The notes below the pieces were generated by a model, which saw nothing but the letters and a program-made list of their open reading frames with translations, was not told the origin of the DNA and searched no databases. A program made the position numbers and the translations under genes. A stretch of DNA of 59,498 bases from CAZLMW01 sp964560875 (lineage in GTDB: Bacteria > Myxococcota_A > UBA9042). Of this stretch, positions 22,001 through 31,300 are shown one piece after another. The stretch is from the NCBI GenBank assembly GCA_964560875.1, contig CAZLMW010000043.1, positions 1-59,498 on the forward strand. The letters are read 5' to 3'. How positions within the stretch are numbered: position 1 is the first letter of the stretch; every line of letters starts with the position of its first letter.

Positions 22001-22042
22001 ACCAACGACTGGTGGCGGCTGCGGAAGGTGACGTTCAAATGA
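16001..22042 (+). CDS. Giant Cys-stalk/jelly-roll lipoprotein, array copy 2 (type B)
   Basis: Second paralogue, 2013 residues, beginning 29 bases after copy 1. It has an export signal ending ASAPGC (Cys28, an imperfect lipobox), a short acidic linker, then 15 double Cys units (about 61-853) and 8 jelly-roll modules (about 862-2013). Module 2 contains LPDPNGYPN and YVWRKRTLY, matching copy 4 rather than copies 1 and 3. Modules 6-8 lack the Cys pair of modules 2-5. The chosen ATG has GAGG 7 bases upstream and gives a normal signal length. An in-frame ATG at 15968 overlaps the stop of copy 1 in an ATGA arrangement and is a real alternative, which would make the two genes translationally coupled. 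The frame also stays open far upstream inside copy 1, but that part is an overlapping frame and not coding. Confidence 0.87.
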   Translation: MRSRSSQLLGRGAVFALAVMLVASAPGCGDDVGEELALDATAGDGVTEGDGESDAGPVDSGCTRGVGCACTADDECDSGLCHTVGTFTVCAKPCETGGKKGCDDGNPCTTGLCQPGLAADKDAKCIQSPLKNGAPCDDGNVCSSQDRCIAGVCGGDLLVCNDSNPCTTDTCDKTGGCTYTAKDGAPCDDGSTCTTADACKDKACASGKAIDCDDNNPCTTDTCDAKAGCQHASTKAACDDGDACTTKDSCKGGVCVPGPAAVCDDNNPCTKDACLPASGCTVTDNDGATCNDGSVCTVGDACKGGTCLPTKDQDCDDGNPCTTDTCDHKTGCQYAKADGSACDDGTTCTTADKCKGGACKPGKLLACDDGNPCTADSCDPVKGCVAKNVDGRVCVPATNTCDTGGQCKAGACKTVKATSCNDGNPCTADTCDKLSGACVYTKIADGGACNDGNACLAKETCQKGACIGSPANCDDKNPCTVDTCDAVKGCGHAAKSGTALPCDDGNLCTISDTCTGVSCQPGKPQSCGDGNPCTDAACDPKTGCKPGSIAASCDDGNACTVGDACKDGHCKPGATIDCDDGNACSLDSCDVKKGCQSKIADLSCSDGSVCTVGDACKNGTCLAGKTMICNDGNPCTIDVCDAKKGCVGKDNAASCNDGDVCTSNDVCSGGVCKPGSPLSCDDKNGCTKDWCDQKAGCKHADTASSCNDGNACTVGDGCKDGKCFPGPIQVCNDGNHCTTDSCDPKSGCVQKPNSLGCDDGNVCTVADKCGKGKCQPGTKTLGCNDGNVCTDDLCDAKTGCKAKLTDRLCNDGNVCTIKDACKSGKCVGGKLKSCDDNNKCTDDFCHATKGCVYVPNGPSVFKPFGDAGVKDKGQWVFAATKGDKAFDHLASGYYELANAKSGSTQTMTLFKKLDLQCTGDPVLYWDQRYYARQFYVEASTNGTTWAKLADIPSTRDHVWRETSVSLKQYKGTAVWIRFRALSAGTGYWWHIRNLRVAEKDKPPATINWTATTSCAMWRTEGPTWVCDKTLNPYELRHQGVKQLPDPNGYPNIIQLDRILDATKVKNPAISFLERHYHSNFYVDVREVGGAWEAMYTRQGSADYVWRKRTLYMPKFAGKKLQVRLRATMNSSYWGHIRNFRLLDKAKPGPLAVVAAPLALKDCKLWSFEGKAWRCDPNASVWNLSYVGDSSSVYNTNGYYHYADYQRRIDLSKLKNPELAFDERHYNGTVNFEISENGVNWIKLWQYPTGSDHVWREQRVDLTKYKAKKWYLRVNVRPGSSSYWGHFRNLRIQERPKPWPTVAYGTKIACGLFKFEGNSWACDDGNDPWMLRLKTTNVQPGTWGYDQSSFLTRWIDLTKATSPGLAMEYRRYHTNIAVDVSENGTTWKQAFGINGNADYVWRKIHVDLGAYKGKKILVRVRGRPNHYTYWGELRNIRWLDIKPAPVVKMATAKITCANWSIEGSAWKCADSGKPYHLRYDGLNTQPNPNGYPHHASTRFLLDLTGAKNPTLYFERRRNNGTFEVSVSGPVDARKTMWTDPVGYDPVWKRWAVDLSQFVGRKIHVSFDVKPHHPTYWGELRNIVLKERETVGKLPLGESPNSNDWTTEGAWVWSPKVSRWHLSGTFFGAWQGVLTNKRVDLTKAKDPVLEFRESVQTVNRAVRVSVDGFTWQNAALDSAQNDPVARRKVISLAKWKGKLIHIKFDGYPANINSWWQVFDIRIMERPAKVVVKPKTMLTEKQWEAEGLWKRATDGSWGMNVGVSGSSNHDILINYWQHLTSRVAFDISKLTTPTIVFEQRYYQTTGAVDVSADGVSWEQVWYRSGQTLPDYYNRVRIPITKFKKGGALYIRFRSHPSNQPNYWWSVRNMTVMEMPVIAKAAAGHVVGSNEWYVSGKWTWDSNNKWLQVIDTKTSRSHYATVERIYQVAKGNSAPKLELEEAWYRGRRIVEVSLDGKSWLEAYNEYNKGVKDTFVTTTIDLAPKLGGAATGATVYVRLRWYAVYTNDWWRLRKVTFK

Positions 22043-22146
22043 GCCGCGAGCCGATGGCGCAAGCCCACACCGAAACGACCGAACGAAAGCACGACCGATT
22101 GCGGCGCGGCGGGGATCAACTCCCCGGGCCCGCGACGGAGGCATCC

Positions 22147-25100
22147 ATGACGCATCAACGCACCTACTCCACGGCTGCGACCAGGCTGTTGCAGACGCTC
22201 GTCATCGCGTCCGTGGCGACACTCTCCAGCGCCTGCGCGACCGACACCGGCGGCCCCGTCTCTTCGGACGCCCAGGTCCTGGCCGACACCGGTGACCAAG
22301 CCGACGCCAACGTCGACAACGACACAGGCGCCGTAGACGCCGGGCCGGTCGACGCCGGAACACCCGACGTGGGTCCTGCGGACGTCCCTCCGGTCGATGC
22401 CGGACCGTGCAAAGGTGCCGTCGGTTGTCCCTGCCAGGGCAACGCCGACTGCGATGACGGCCTGTGCGTGGGCGCGGGCAAGCCCGGTGCGATGTGCGGG
22501 CTCGACTGCAAGAAGCCCTGCAACGACAGCAACGCCTGCACGGTGGACCTGTGCATCGCGGCGACGAAGGTCAACGGTGAGCCGTCTTGTTCGTTCACGG
22601 CGGCGCCCGACGGTGGCGCCTGCTCCGACGGCAACCCCTGCACCACTGCGAGCAAGTGCGCAGCCGGCAAGTGCGGCGCAGGCACGGCGAAGGACTGCGA
22701 CGACAAGCTGGTGTGCACGGTCGACTTCTGCGACCCGACCGGCGCCTGCAAACACGTCAACAAGGACGGCAAAGCCTGCGACGACAGCGATGTCTGCACC
22801 GTGGGCGACGTCTGCGACGGCGGGGCCTGCAAGAAGGGACCGGCCCAAAAATGCGCCGACGGCAACCCGTGCACCAAGGACGCCTGCGACGCCAAGACCG
22901 GCTGCAAGCACACCGACGACGATGGCGCGGCGTGCGACGACGGCGACAAGTGCACCGGCGACGCGAAAAACCCCGACACCTGCGCCAAGGGCGCGTGCAA
23001 ATCCGGTCCCGTGCCCAAGTGCGATGACGGCGACACCTGCACGCTCGACGGCTGCAACAGCGCGACCGGCTGCACGCACAAGTCCAACGTCGGCGGGCCC
23101 TGCGATGATGGCAGCGTCTGCACGGTCGGCGATTCCTGCACCGCCAAGGGCTGCTCGGGCGGCAAGACCCAGCTGTGCGACGACGGCAACCCCTGCACGG
23201 CCAACGCCTGCGATGCCAAGACCGGTTGCAAAGCCACCGCCTTGCCCGCGACCGCGACCTGCACCGACAGCAACGCCTGCACCGTCGGCGACCGCTGCAA
23301 CGCCGGCGTCTGCCTGCCCGGCGCGCTGACCGCGTGCGACGACAACAACCCGTGCACCACCGACGCGTGTGACGCCGCCGCAACCGGCAAGACCGGAGCG
23401 TGCCAGCACAAAGCCAAGGACGGCGGCGCTTGCGTGCCCCAGGACGACAGCTGCTCGGTGAGCGGTGTCTGCAAGGCCGGCGCCTGCGCGAAGGTCAACG
23501 TGGTCGGCTGCGACGACGGCAACCCCTGCACGGCCGACAGCTGCGACAAGGCGTCGGGCAAGTGCGTGCACAAGACCGCAACGAGCGGGGCCTGCAACGA
23601 CGCCAACGCGTGCACCGAGAAGGACTCGTGCACCAGCATCGGCTGCCGCGGCACCCCGAAGAGCTGCGACGACGGCAACACCTGCACCGTCGATTCGTGC
23701 GACCCGGCCACCGGCTGCAAACAGAAGAACGCGGTCGGGCTCGTCTGCGCCGACGGCAACGTCTGCACCACCGGCGATATCTGTTCGGACGGCAAATGCA
23801 CCGCCGGCAAGCCGCTGGGCTGCGACGACGGAAACCTCTGCACCGACGACAAGTGCGACGCAAAGAAGGGGTGCACGCAGACGCCCAACGCCAAGGCGTG
23901 CGACGACAACAACGCGTGCACCGTCTCGGACAAGTGCGGCAGCGGTGCGTGCCAGCCCGGTCAGCCCAAGACGTGCAACGACGGCAAGCTCTGCACCCAG
24001 GACAGCTGCGATCCCACCGCCGCCGGCGGAAAGGGCGGCTGCGTGTCCAAGCCCGACAACGGCATCGGCTGCAACGACGGCGACCTCTGCACGGTCGGTG
24101 ACACCTGCAGCAACGGCGCCTGCAAGGCCGGCATCAAGCAGCTCTGCAACGACGGCAACACCTGCACGGTCGACAAGTGCGACGCCAAGAAGGGCTGCGT
24201 CGGCGATCCCCGCACCGGCGCCTGCTCGGACAGCGACGTCTGCACCAAGGGCGACACCTGCAAGCTCATCAGCGGCAAGGCCAAGTGCATCCCGGGCAAG
24301 CCCATCGTCTGCTCGGACGGCAACGGCTGCACGGCCGACAGCTGCCACCCGGTCAAGGGTTGCGTCTACACCGTGCTCAAGGGCGCCTGCGACGACGGCA
24401 ACGTCTGCACGCTCGGCGACAACTGCGCCACCGGCAAGTGCATCGGCAACAAGAAAAAGGTCTGCAACGACGGCAACGTCTGCACCGACGACTCGTGCGA
24501 CAAGGTCGCCGGCTGCAAGGTCAAGCCCAACACGGCCAAGTGCAGCGACGGCAACGCCTGCACCGAGGGCGACAACTGCGTCAAGGGCAATTGCACCGCC
24601 GGATCCAAGGCCAAGGTCTGCAACGACGGCAAGGTCTGCACCGAGGACAAGTGCGACGCCAAGAAAGGCTGCTTGTTCCCCGCGAACACCGCCTCCTGCT
24701 CCGATGGCAACGCCTGCACCGCCAACGACCAGTGCGCGAAATTCAAGTGCGTGCCTGGCGTCAAGCTGTCCTGCAACGACAACAACCTCTGCACCGACGA
24801 CAGCTGCAACCCGAAGACGGGCTGCGTGCACAAAGCCAACAGCCACGCCAAGTTCAAGGCGCTGGCCGACCCGATGACCAAGAACACCGGGCTGTGGAAG
24901 GCGTCGGCGTCCAACAACCAGGTGCGCTGGTCGTTCAACGGCAAGGGCTACTGGCAGATCACCAACTCGAAGAGCAGCACGCAGGTGCTGGAGCTCAAGT
25001 CAACGCTCGACCTGTCGTGCGCGACCACCCCGTGGCTCTACTACGAAGAGCGCTACTACCACGGCAACCAGTCGGTGCAGGTCAGCCTCGACGGCAAGCT

Positions 25101-28100
25101 GTGGACCTCGATCGCGGTGCGCCAGTCGTCGTCCGACTACGTGTTCCGCCGCAACGCCGTCGACCTCAGCGGCTTCTCCGGCAAGAAGATCCAGCTGCGC
25201 TTCCGCAGCAGCCCCAGCCACCCGTCGTACTGGTGGCATATCCGCAAGGTCGAGGTGAAGTCGAAAGAGGCGCCGCTCAAGGTGGTGCCATGGGGCAGCG
25301 CGCTGACGTGCGCAAACCTGCGTTTCGAGGGCCCCAACGGCTCGTGTGCGACGGTCAACAAGAGCTACGAGGTGCGCTTCAAGGGCGTCAACAGCACCCC
25401 CAACCACAACGGCTACCGAAACTGGGCCGTCTACAACGTCGCGTTCGACCGCAGCAAGGTCGCGATCCCGCAGCTCCGCTTTGAAGAGCGACACCGTTAC
25501 GCGGCGCTCGTTGTCGAATACCGCGACGGGGCTGGTGGCGCGTGGCAGACCGCATACAGCCGGGGCCACTCCACCGATCACGTCTGGCGCAAGCGCGTCA
25601 TCACCCTCACCGACCTCAAGAGCAAGACCGCCCAGGTGCGGATCGGCACCTCGTACTACAACCACGATCACTGGACGGACATTCGCAACGTCACGTTCGG
25701 CGCCAAGGCCGCGTTGACCAAGCCGATCAAGCCCGACCACCTGTTCAAGGGCTGCACGGGCTGGGCGCTCGAAGGCAAGGCGTGGAAGTGCGATCCGACC
25801 GCAAAGACGTGGCACCTGCGCTACGAAGACAAGGCGACTGACCCCAAGCAAACGTACAGCTACACGCACTACGCGACGCCGATGGCGCGCTTTGACCTCA
25901 GCGGGTTGAAGACCCCGGTGCTGCAGTTCAACTCGCGCTTCCGGCAGGGGTCGTTTTACGTGTACGCCAGCCTCGACGGCGCCAACTGGCAGCAGGTCTA
26001 CTACCGCGGCAACTACGCCGACTACGTCTGGAAACGGCAGACGGCGTCGCTGATGCAGTTCGCCGGCAAGACGGTCTGGGTCCGGATGGCGATCGTGCCC
26101 CATTACAACTACGCGTGGGGCGAGTTCAAGGACATCAAGCTGCTCAAGGCCGATCCGACGCCGCCGGTCGCCAAGTTTGGCGCGCTCAAGATCACGTGCG
26201 CCGACTGGCGGATCGAAGGTCAAGCGATCAAGTGCGATCCCAAGGTCGCGGGCACCCGCCTGCACTACAAGGGCCTGACCACGGACCCGCAGACCAACGG
26301 CTACTGGCAGCACGCGTTCTTCAACAAGCGGCTTGACCTCACGGGCACCAAAAAGCCGGTCGCGCGCTTCCAGGTTCGCAAGAACCACGGCGCTGCGTAC
26401 TTCTACGTGCGCGAGGTCGGCGGTAGCTGGGTCAACCACTGGTACAGCAGCAACCATCGCGACCACATCTGGCGCAACCACGAGGTGGACCTGTCGAGCT
26501 ACATCGGCCGCAAGATCGATATCCGGCTCAACATCATTCCGTACAACAACTCGTACTGGGGCGAGTTGCGCAACCTGACGTTTGTCGAGGCCAAGGCGCT
26601 GCCGGTCGTGAAGTTCGGCGCGGCGCTGCCCTGCGGCTCCTGGCTGCTCGAGGGTAAATCGTGGCAGTGCGACCCGAAGGCGGCCAAGTGGATGTGGCGG
26701 CTGACCGGCAAGTCGGAAAACCCGACCACGCACAACTACTGGCATAGCGCTTACCTGCAGGCCTGGGTCGACCTCAAGGGGACCAAATCACCGCAGATCT
26801 ACTTCCAACTCAACGGCCAAAACAGCCCGCAGCTGTACATCGACGCCTCGACCGACGGGAAGAAGTGGACGTCTCTGGGCTACATCAGCGTGGGCACCGA
26901 CCCGATTCGACGCTACCGGCGATTCAGCCTGGAAAACTACGTCGGCCAGAAGATCCGCCTGCGGATGCGCGGCTACCCAAACTCCACGTCCGGTTGGATG
27001 GAGCTGGCGGCGCTGTCATTGCGCGAGCGCGACAAAGAGGTCGTCACCAAGCCCGGCGCCACGATCACATCCAAGGACTTCGGATCCGACGGTGCCTGGA
27101 AGTACGACAGCAAGACGGCCACGTGGAGCGCCGACCACACGTTCCGCAACTACTACCAGTACCTGTGGCTGAAGAATCCCTACGACCTGACCGCGGCCAA
27201 GAACCCCGAGCTGCGCTTTGAGCACAAGGCCACCTATGGGCGGCTGCGCGTCGAGGCGAGCCTGGATGGGTCCAAGTGGAGCACGGTCTACTACCGCGAC
27301 AACCACGGCCGGAAGATCGTCGACTACGAGCCCGCGAAGGTGTCGCTGACCAACTGGGTCGGCCAGAGCAAGGTTTACATCCGCTTTCGGCACTACCCGC
27401 TGTCGTACAGCACCGGTGGCTGGTGGCTGCGCAAGATCGAGCTCAGCGAAGCCAAGGCGGTGTCGGCCATCAAGGCGCCGAGCGACCTGAAGAAGGCGCA
27501 CTACCGCGCGCTCGGCCAGTGGAAACACGACGCCACGGCCAACGCGTTCTCTTTGAACAACCCGACGAGCAAAGACACGACCAAGGTGGGCGGCGACCAC
27601 AGCCTGTGGCCGCTCATCGCGTACGACATCAGCGCGCTCACGACGCCGACGCTCACGTTCTGGCAGCGGCGCAACGGCATGAACACGTACATCGACGTCA
27701 GCCTCAACGACGGCGAAACGTGGCAACAGCTGCCCTACTCCAGCTCGGGCCACTCGGTGGTCTGGACGCCGACCGCGGTCGATCTCTCCGCCTACAAGGG
27801 CAGCAAGTCGCTGATGATTCGCTTCCGCGGCCACCTCAACAGCACGTCCTACTGGTGGCAGGTGCGGGCGCCGCGCGTTGCCAACGCGCACGTCTACCAG
27901 GTGTTGCAGCCCGGGCAGGAAGCGGCACCGAAGGACTGGCAGCTGGAGAGCGGTTGGTCGGTCATCTCCAACAGCTACCTGCAGCGCAAGGGGACCCACG
28001 GCCACTACACGTACGCGCGGCTGATGAAGGTGTTCAACCTCAAGGGCGCCAAGACACCCAAGCTCGAGTTCGAGGAGCAGGGTGTCAGCCCGACGCGATG

Positions 28101-28302
28101 CGTCGACGTCAGCGACGACGGCATCATCTGGACACAGGTGCAGAACTGCACGTCGTCGGGCGTCACGAGCAAGTGGAAGAAGAAGAGCATCGCAATCCAC
28201 GATTTTGGCGGCGTTCCGACGCTGTATGTGCGACTCCGCAGCCACGTGGGAAGCACCAGCAATCGCTGGGATGTCCGCAAGCTCACCGTCAGCAAGAAAT
28301 AG
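22147..28302 (+). CDS. Giant Cys-stalk/jelly-roll lipoprotein, array copy 3 (type A)
   Basis: Third paralogue, 2051 residues, 104 bases after copy 2. Lipobox LSSAC (Cys30) is followed by a linker rich in DAGPVDAG-type repeats. Residues about 88-898 hold 15 double Cys units, and about 903-2051 hold 8 jelly-roll modules. It resembles copy 1: Cys unit 1 reads CTVDLCIAAT (copy 1 CTVDLCVAAT), unit 10 has the same kind of insert (DPTAAGGKGGC), module 2 begins VVPWG, and module 7 shares a LNNP segment. The start is firm because GGAGG lies 5 bases before the ATG. The open frame upstream of this ATG lies inside copy 2 in another frame. The role is inferred as a surface adhesin or coat protein; nothing enzymatic is visible. 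Confidence 0.88.
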   Translation: MTHQRTYSTAATRLLQTLVIASVATLSSACATDTGGPVSSDAQVLADTGDQADANVDNDTGAVDAGPVDAGTPDVGPADVPPVDAGPCKGAVGCPCQGNADCDDGLCVGAGKPGAMCGLDCKKPCNDSNACTVDLCIAATKVNGEPSCSFTAAPDGGACSDGNPCTTASKCAAGKCGAGTAKDCDDKLVCTVDFCDPTGACKHVNKDGKACDDSDVCTVGDVCDGGACKKGPAQKCADGNPCTKDACDAKTGCKHTDDDGAACDDGDKCTGDAKNPDTCAKGACKSGPVPKCDDGDTCTLDGCNSATGCTHKSNVGGPCDDGSVCTVGDSCTAKGCSGGKTQLCDDGNPCTANACDAKTGCKATALPATATCTDSNACTVGDRCNAGVCLPGALTACDDNNPCTTDACDAAATGKTGACQHKAKDGGACVPQDDSCSVSGVCKAGACAKVNVVGCDDGNPCTADSCDKASGKCVHKTATSGACNDANACTEKDSCTSIGCRGTPKSCDDGNTCTVDSCDPATGCKQKNAVGLVCADGNVCTTGDICSDGKCTAGKPLGCDDGNLCTDDKCDAKKGCTQTPNAKACDDNNACTVSDKCGSGACQPGQPKTCNDGKLCTQDSCDPTAAGGKGGCVSKPDNGIGCNDGDLCTVGDTCSNGACKAGIKQLCNDGNTCTVDKCDAKKGCVGDPRTGACSDSDVCTKGDTCKLISGKAKCIPGKPIVCSDGNGCTADSCHPVKGCVYTVLKGACDDGNVCTLGDNCATGKCIGNKKKVCNDGNVCTDDSCDKVAGCKVKPNTAKCSDGNACTEGDNCVKGNCTAGSKAKVCNDGKVCTEDKCDAKKGCLFPANTASCSDGNACTANDQCAKFKCVPGVKLSCNDNNLCTDDSCNPKTGCVHKANSHAKFKALADPMTKNTGLWKASASNNQVRWSFNGKGYWQITNSKSSTQVLELKSTLDLSCATTPWLYYEERYYHGNQSVQVSLDGKLWTSIAVRQSSSDYVFRRNAVDLSGFSGKKIQLRFRSSPSHPSYWWHIRKVEVKSKEAPLKVVPWGSALTCANLRFEGPNGSCATVNKSYEVRFKGVNSTPNHNGYRNWAVYNVAFDRSKVAIPQLRFEERHRYAALVVEYRDGAGGAWQTAYSRGHSTDHVWRKRVITLTDLKSKTAQVRIGTSYYNHDHWTDIRNVTFGAKAALTKPIKPDHLFKGCTGWALEGKAWKCDPTAKTWHLRYEDKATDPKQTYSYTHYATPMARFDLSGLKTPVLQFNSRFRQGSFYVYASLDGANWQQVYYRGNYADYVWKRQTASLMQFAGKTVWVRMAIVPHYNYAWGEFKDIKLLKADPTPPVAKFGALKITCADWRIEGQAIKCDPKVAGTRLHYKGLTTDPQTNGYWQHAFFNKRLDLTGTKKPVARFQVRKNHGAAYFYVREVGGSWVNHWYSSNHRDHIWRNHEVDLSSYIGRKIDIRLNIIPYNNSYWGELRNLTFVEAKALPVVKFGAALPCGSWLLEGKSWQCDPKAAKWMWRLTGKSENPTTHNYWHSAYLQAWVDLKGTKSPQIYFQLNGQNSPQLYIDASTDGKKWTSLGYISVGTDPIRRYRRFSLENYVGQKIRLRMRGYPNSTSGWMELAALSLRERDKEVVTKPGATITSKDFGSDGAWKYDSKTATWSADHTFRNYYQYLWLKNPYDLTAAKNPELRFEHKATYGRLRVEASLDGSKWSTVYYRDNHGRKIVDYEPAKVSLTNWVGQSKVYIRFRHYPLSYSTGGWWLRKIELSEAKAVSAIKAPSDLKKAHYRALGQWKHDATANAFSLNNPTSKDTTKVGGDHSLWPLIAYDISALTTPTLTFWQRRNGMNTYIDVSLNDGETWQQLPYSSSGHSVVWTPTAVDLSAYKGSKSLMIRFRGHLNSTSYWWQVRAPRVANAHVYQVLQPGQEAAPKDWQLESGWSVISNSYLQRKGTHGHYTYARLMKVFNLKGAKTPKLEFEEQGVSPTRCVDVSDDGIIWTQVQNCTSSGVTSKWKKKSIAIHDFGGVPTLYVRLRSHVGSTSNRWDVRKLTVSKK

Positions 28303-28386
28303 CAACGAACGGGTAGACGCGTCCGGCGAAGGACGCGCCACACATCCAGCGCGTTGCACGACGACGCGCGACCCCGCGAGGGCAAG

Positions 28387-31300
28387 ATGAATACACAACT
28401 GACACGCAATCGACGACTGGCGAGCCACCCAGCGACCTGGGTTATCGCCGCGTTGATCGGGATCACCGCGGGCTGCGGTGACGACGTGATCACCGACGGC
28501 GAGCTCGGGGCCGATGTCAACGCGGTGGATGACGCCGGGGAAGACGCCGGTGCCGACGCGGACACCAATGTGGACGCGGGCTGCACGGGCGCGATCGGCT
28601 GTGTGTGTACGGCCAACGACGAATGCGACAGCAAGCTCTGCCACATCGAAAACGGCTCCGGACTATGCGGCAAGCCGTGTGAAACCGGCGGCAAGGCGGG
28701 CTGCGATGACGGCGATCCGTGCACGCTCGACACCTGCAAAGTGAGCGTCGACAAGGACAAGGACTCGACCTGCAACCACCCGGCCGCGACCAAGGGTACC
28801 GCCTGCGACGATGGCAGCGCGTGCACCAAGGACGACGGCTGTGACGCGGGCAAATGCGCCGGCGCCACGATCGATTGCAACGACAACAACGCGTGCACGA
28901 CCGACGGGTGCGACACCACCAGCGGCTGCACCAACAAGGGCGACGTGACCTCGTCGTGCGACGACGGCGACGCCTGCACCAAGGACGACGCGTGCAAAGC
29001 CGGCACGTGCACGGGCGGCGGCAAGGTCTCCTGCGACGACGGCAACCCGTGCACCACCGATTCGTGCGCCAAGGCGACCGGCTGCAAGCACGCGACCAAG
29101 AACGGCGGCGCTTGCGACGATGGCTCGGCGTGCACGACCGGCGATACGTGCGCCAAGGGCGTCTGCACCGGCGGCAAGGCGCTGATCTGCGACGACAAGA
29201 ACCCGTGCACCAAGGACAGCTGCGACGCGACCAAGGGCTGCGAAGCCGCGAGCATCGACGGCAAACCCTGCAACGACGGCTCCGCCTGCACGCTCGGAGA
29301 CGCCTGCGCCGCGTCCAAGTGCGCGCCCGGCAAGAAGGCCAACTGCGATGATGGCAACCCGTGCACGAAGGACGCCTGCGACATGGCCGTGGGCTGCACG
29401 GCGACCGCGCTGATCGGCGACAAGTGTGACGACGGCTCCGCCTGCACGATCGGCGACAAGTGCGCGGTTGAAAAGGACGGCTCGTCGGTATGCGCGCCGG
29501 GCGCCGCGAAGATCTGCGACGACAACAACCCCTGCACCAAGGACGCGTGCGACCTCGCGGTCGGCTGCACCACGACCAACCTCGAGGGCGCCAACTGCGT
29601 TCCGGCGGGCGGCAACAAGTGCAACACCGGCGGCGCCTGCAAGGCCGGCGTATGCGCGGTCGTTCAACGGGTTGGATGCGACGACGGTAACGGCTGCACG
29701 GTCGACGCCTGCGACAAGAACACCGGCCTCTGCACCTACAAATCGGTCAAGGACGGCTCGACGTGCACCGACGGCAACGCGTGCACCGGCTCAGACGCCT
29801 GCAAGGCCGGCAGCTGCAAGAGCGCGCCGAAGGTCTGCGACGACAAGAACGCTTGCACCGCCGATAACTGCGACCCCGCCACGGGCTGCACGACCAAAGC
29901 GCTCGTCAACACGCCGTGCACCGATGGCAGCGTGTGCACCCAAAAGGACACCTGCAAGGGCGGCAAGTGCACCGGCGGCGCCAAGATCGTGTGCGACGAC
30001 GGCAACCCCTGCACCGACGACCTGTGCGTGGCCAAGACCGGCTGCCGCACCTCGGTTCGCAAGGGCGCGTGCAGCGACGGCAACGCCTGCACCAGCAAGG
30101 ACACCTGCAAGAACGGTTGGTGCCAGCCCGGACCGCTCGCTGACTGCAACGACGGCAACTCGTGCACCGTGGATTCGTGCGACGCCAAGTCCGGCTGCGT
30201 GAAGACACCCGCTGCCATCAGCTGCAACGACGGCAACCCGTGCTCGGTGGCTGACCTGTGCAGCAACGGCGCCTGCAAGGCCGGCAAGCTACAGAGCTGC
30301 GACGACAACAACGCGTGTACCGCCGACAAGTGCGACACCAAGAAGGGCTGTGTCAGCCTGCCAGTGGGCGTCAGCTGCACCGACGGCGACGCCTGCACGG
30401 TCGGCGATGCCTGCAAGGACGGCACCTGCGTCAAGGGCGCGTTCAAGACCTGCGACGACAACAACACGTGCACCGCGGACTCGTGCGACCCCAAGTCGGG
30501 CTGCACCTACGTCAACAGCTTGGCCAACTGCACCGATGGTGACGCCTGCACCGTCGGCGATGGCTGCAAGCAGGGCAAATGCGTGCCGGGAGCGCCGCAG
30601 AAGTGCGACGACGGCAACGCGTGCAGCGATGACGCCTGCGACAAGACCAAGGGCTGCGTGCAGAAGGCCAACGCCAACAAGTGCGACGACAACAACGCGT
30701 GCACCGTCGGCGACGCGTGCAAAGCGGGCTTCTGCCAGGGCGGAACCAAGCCGCTCGCCTGCGACGATAAGAACCCCTGCACCGACGACTTCTGCCGCCC
30801 CGACAAGGGCTGCGTGAAGCTGCTGAGCACCAAGCTGTGCGACGACGGCGACGCCTGCACGGTCGACGACGCCTGCAAGGCCGGCAAGTGTCAGCCCGGC
30901 GCCAAGCGCGACTGCAACGACAACAACAGCTGCACCGACGACTCCTGCGACCAGAAAGTGGGCTGTAAGAACGTCATCAACAAGGCCAACCCGTTCAACG
31001 CCATCAACGACACCGGCGCCAAGGACAGCGGCGACTGGACGTTCGAGGAGTCCAAGTCGGGCAAGGTCACGCCGACGATCCTCTTTGGCCACTCGGGCGC
31101 CGGCTACTACCGGATGGCGGCCGGCGCGACGAAGACCTGGTACTTCATGAAGCGCAGCAAAGCGATCGACCTCAACTGCACGGGCGCGCCGACGCTGTAC
31201 GTGGAGCAGCGTTTCGCCGCGGCGGTCAAGTACATCGAGGTCAGCCTCGACCAGAAGAAGTGGACCGCGCTCCAATCGGTGAGCCACACCGACCATGTCT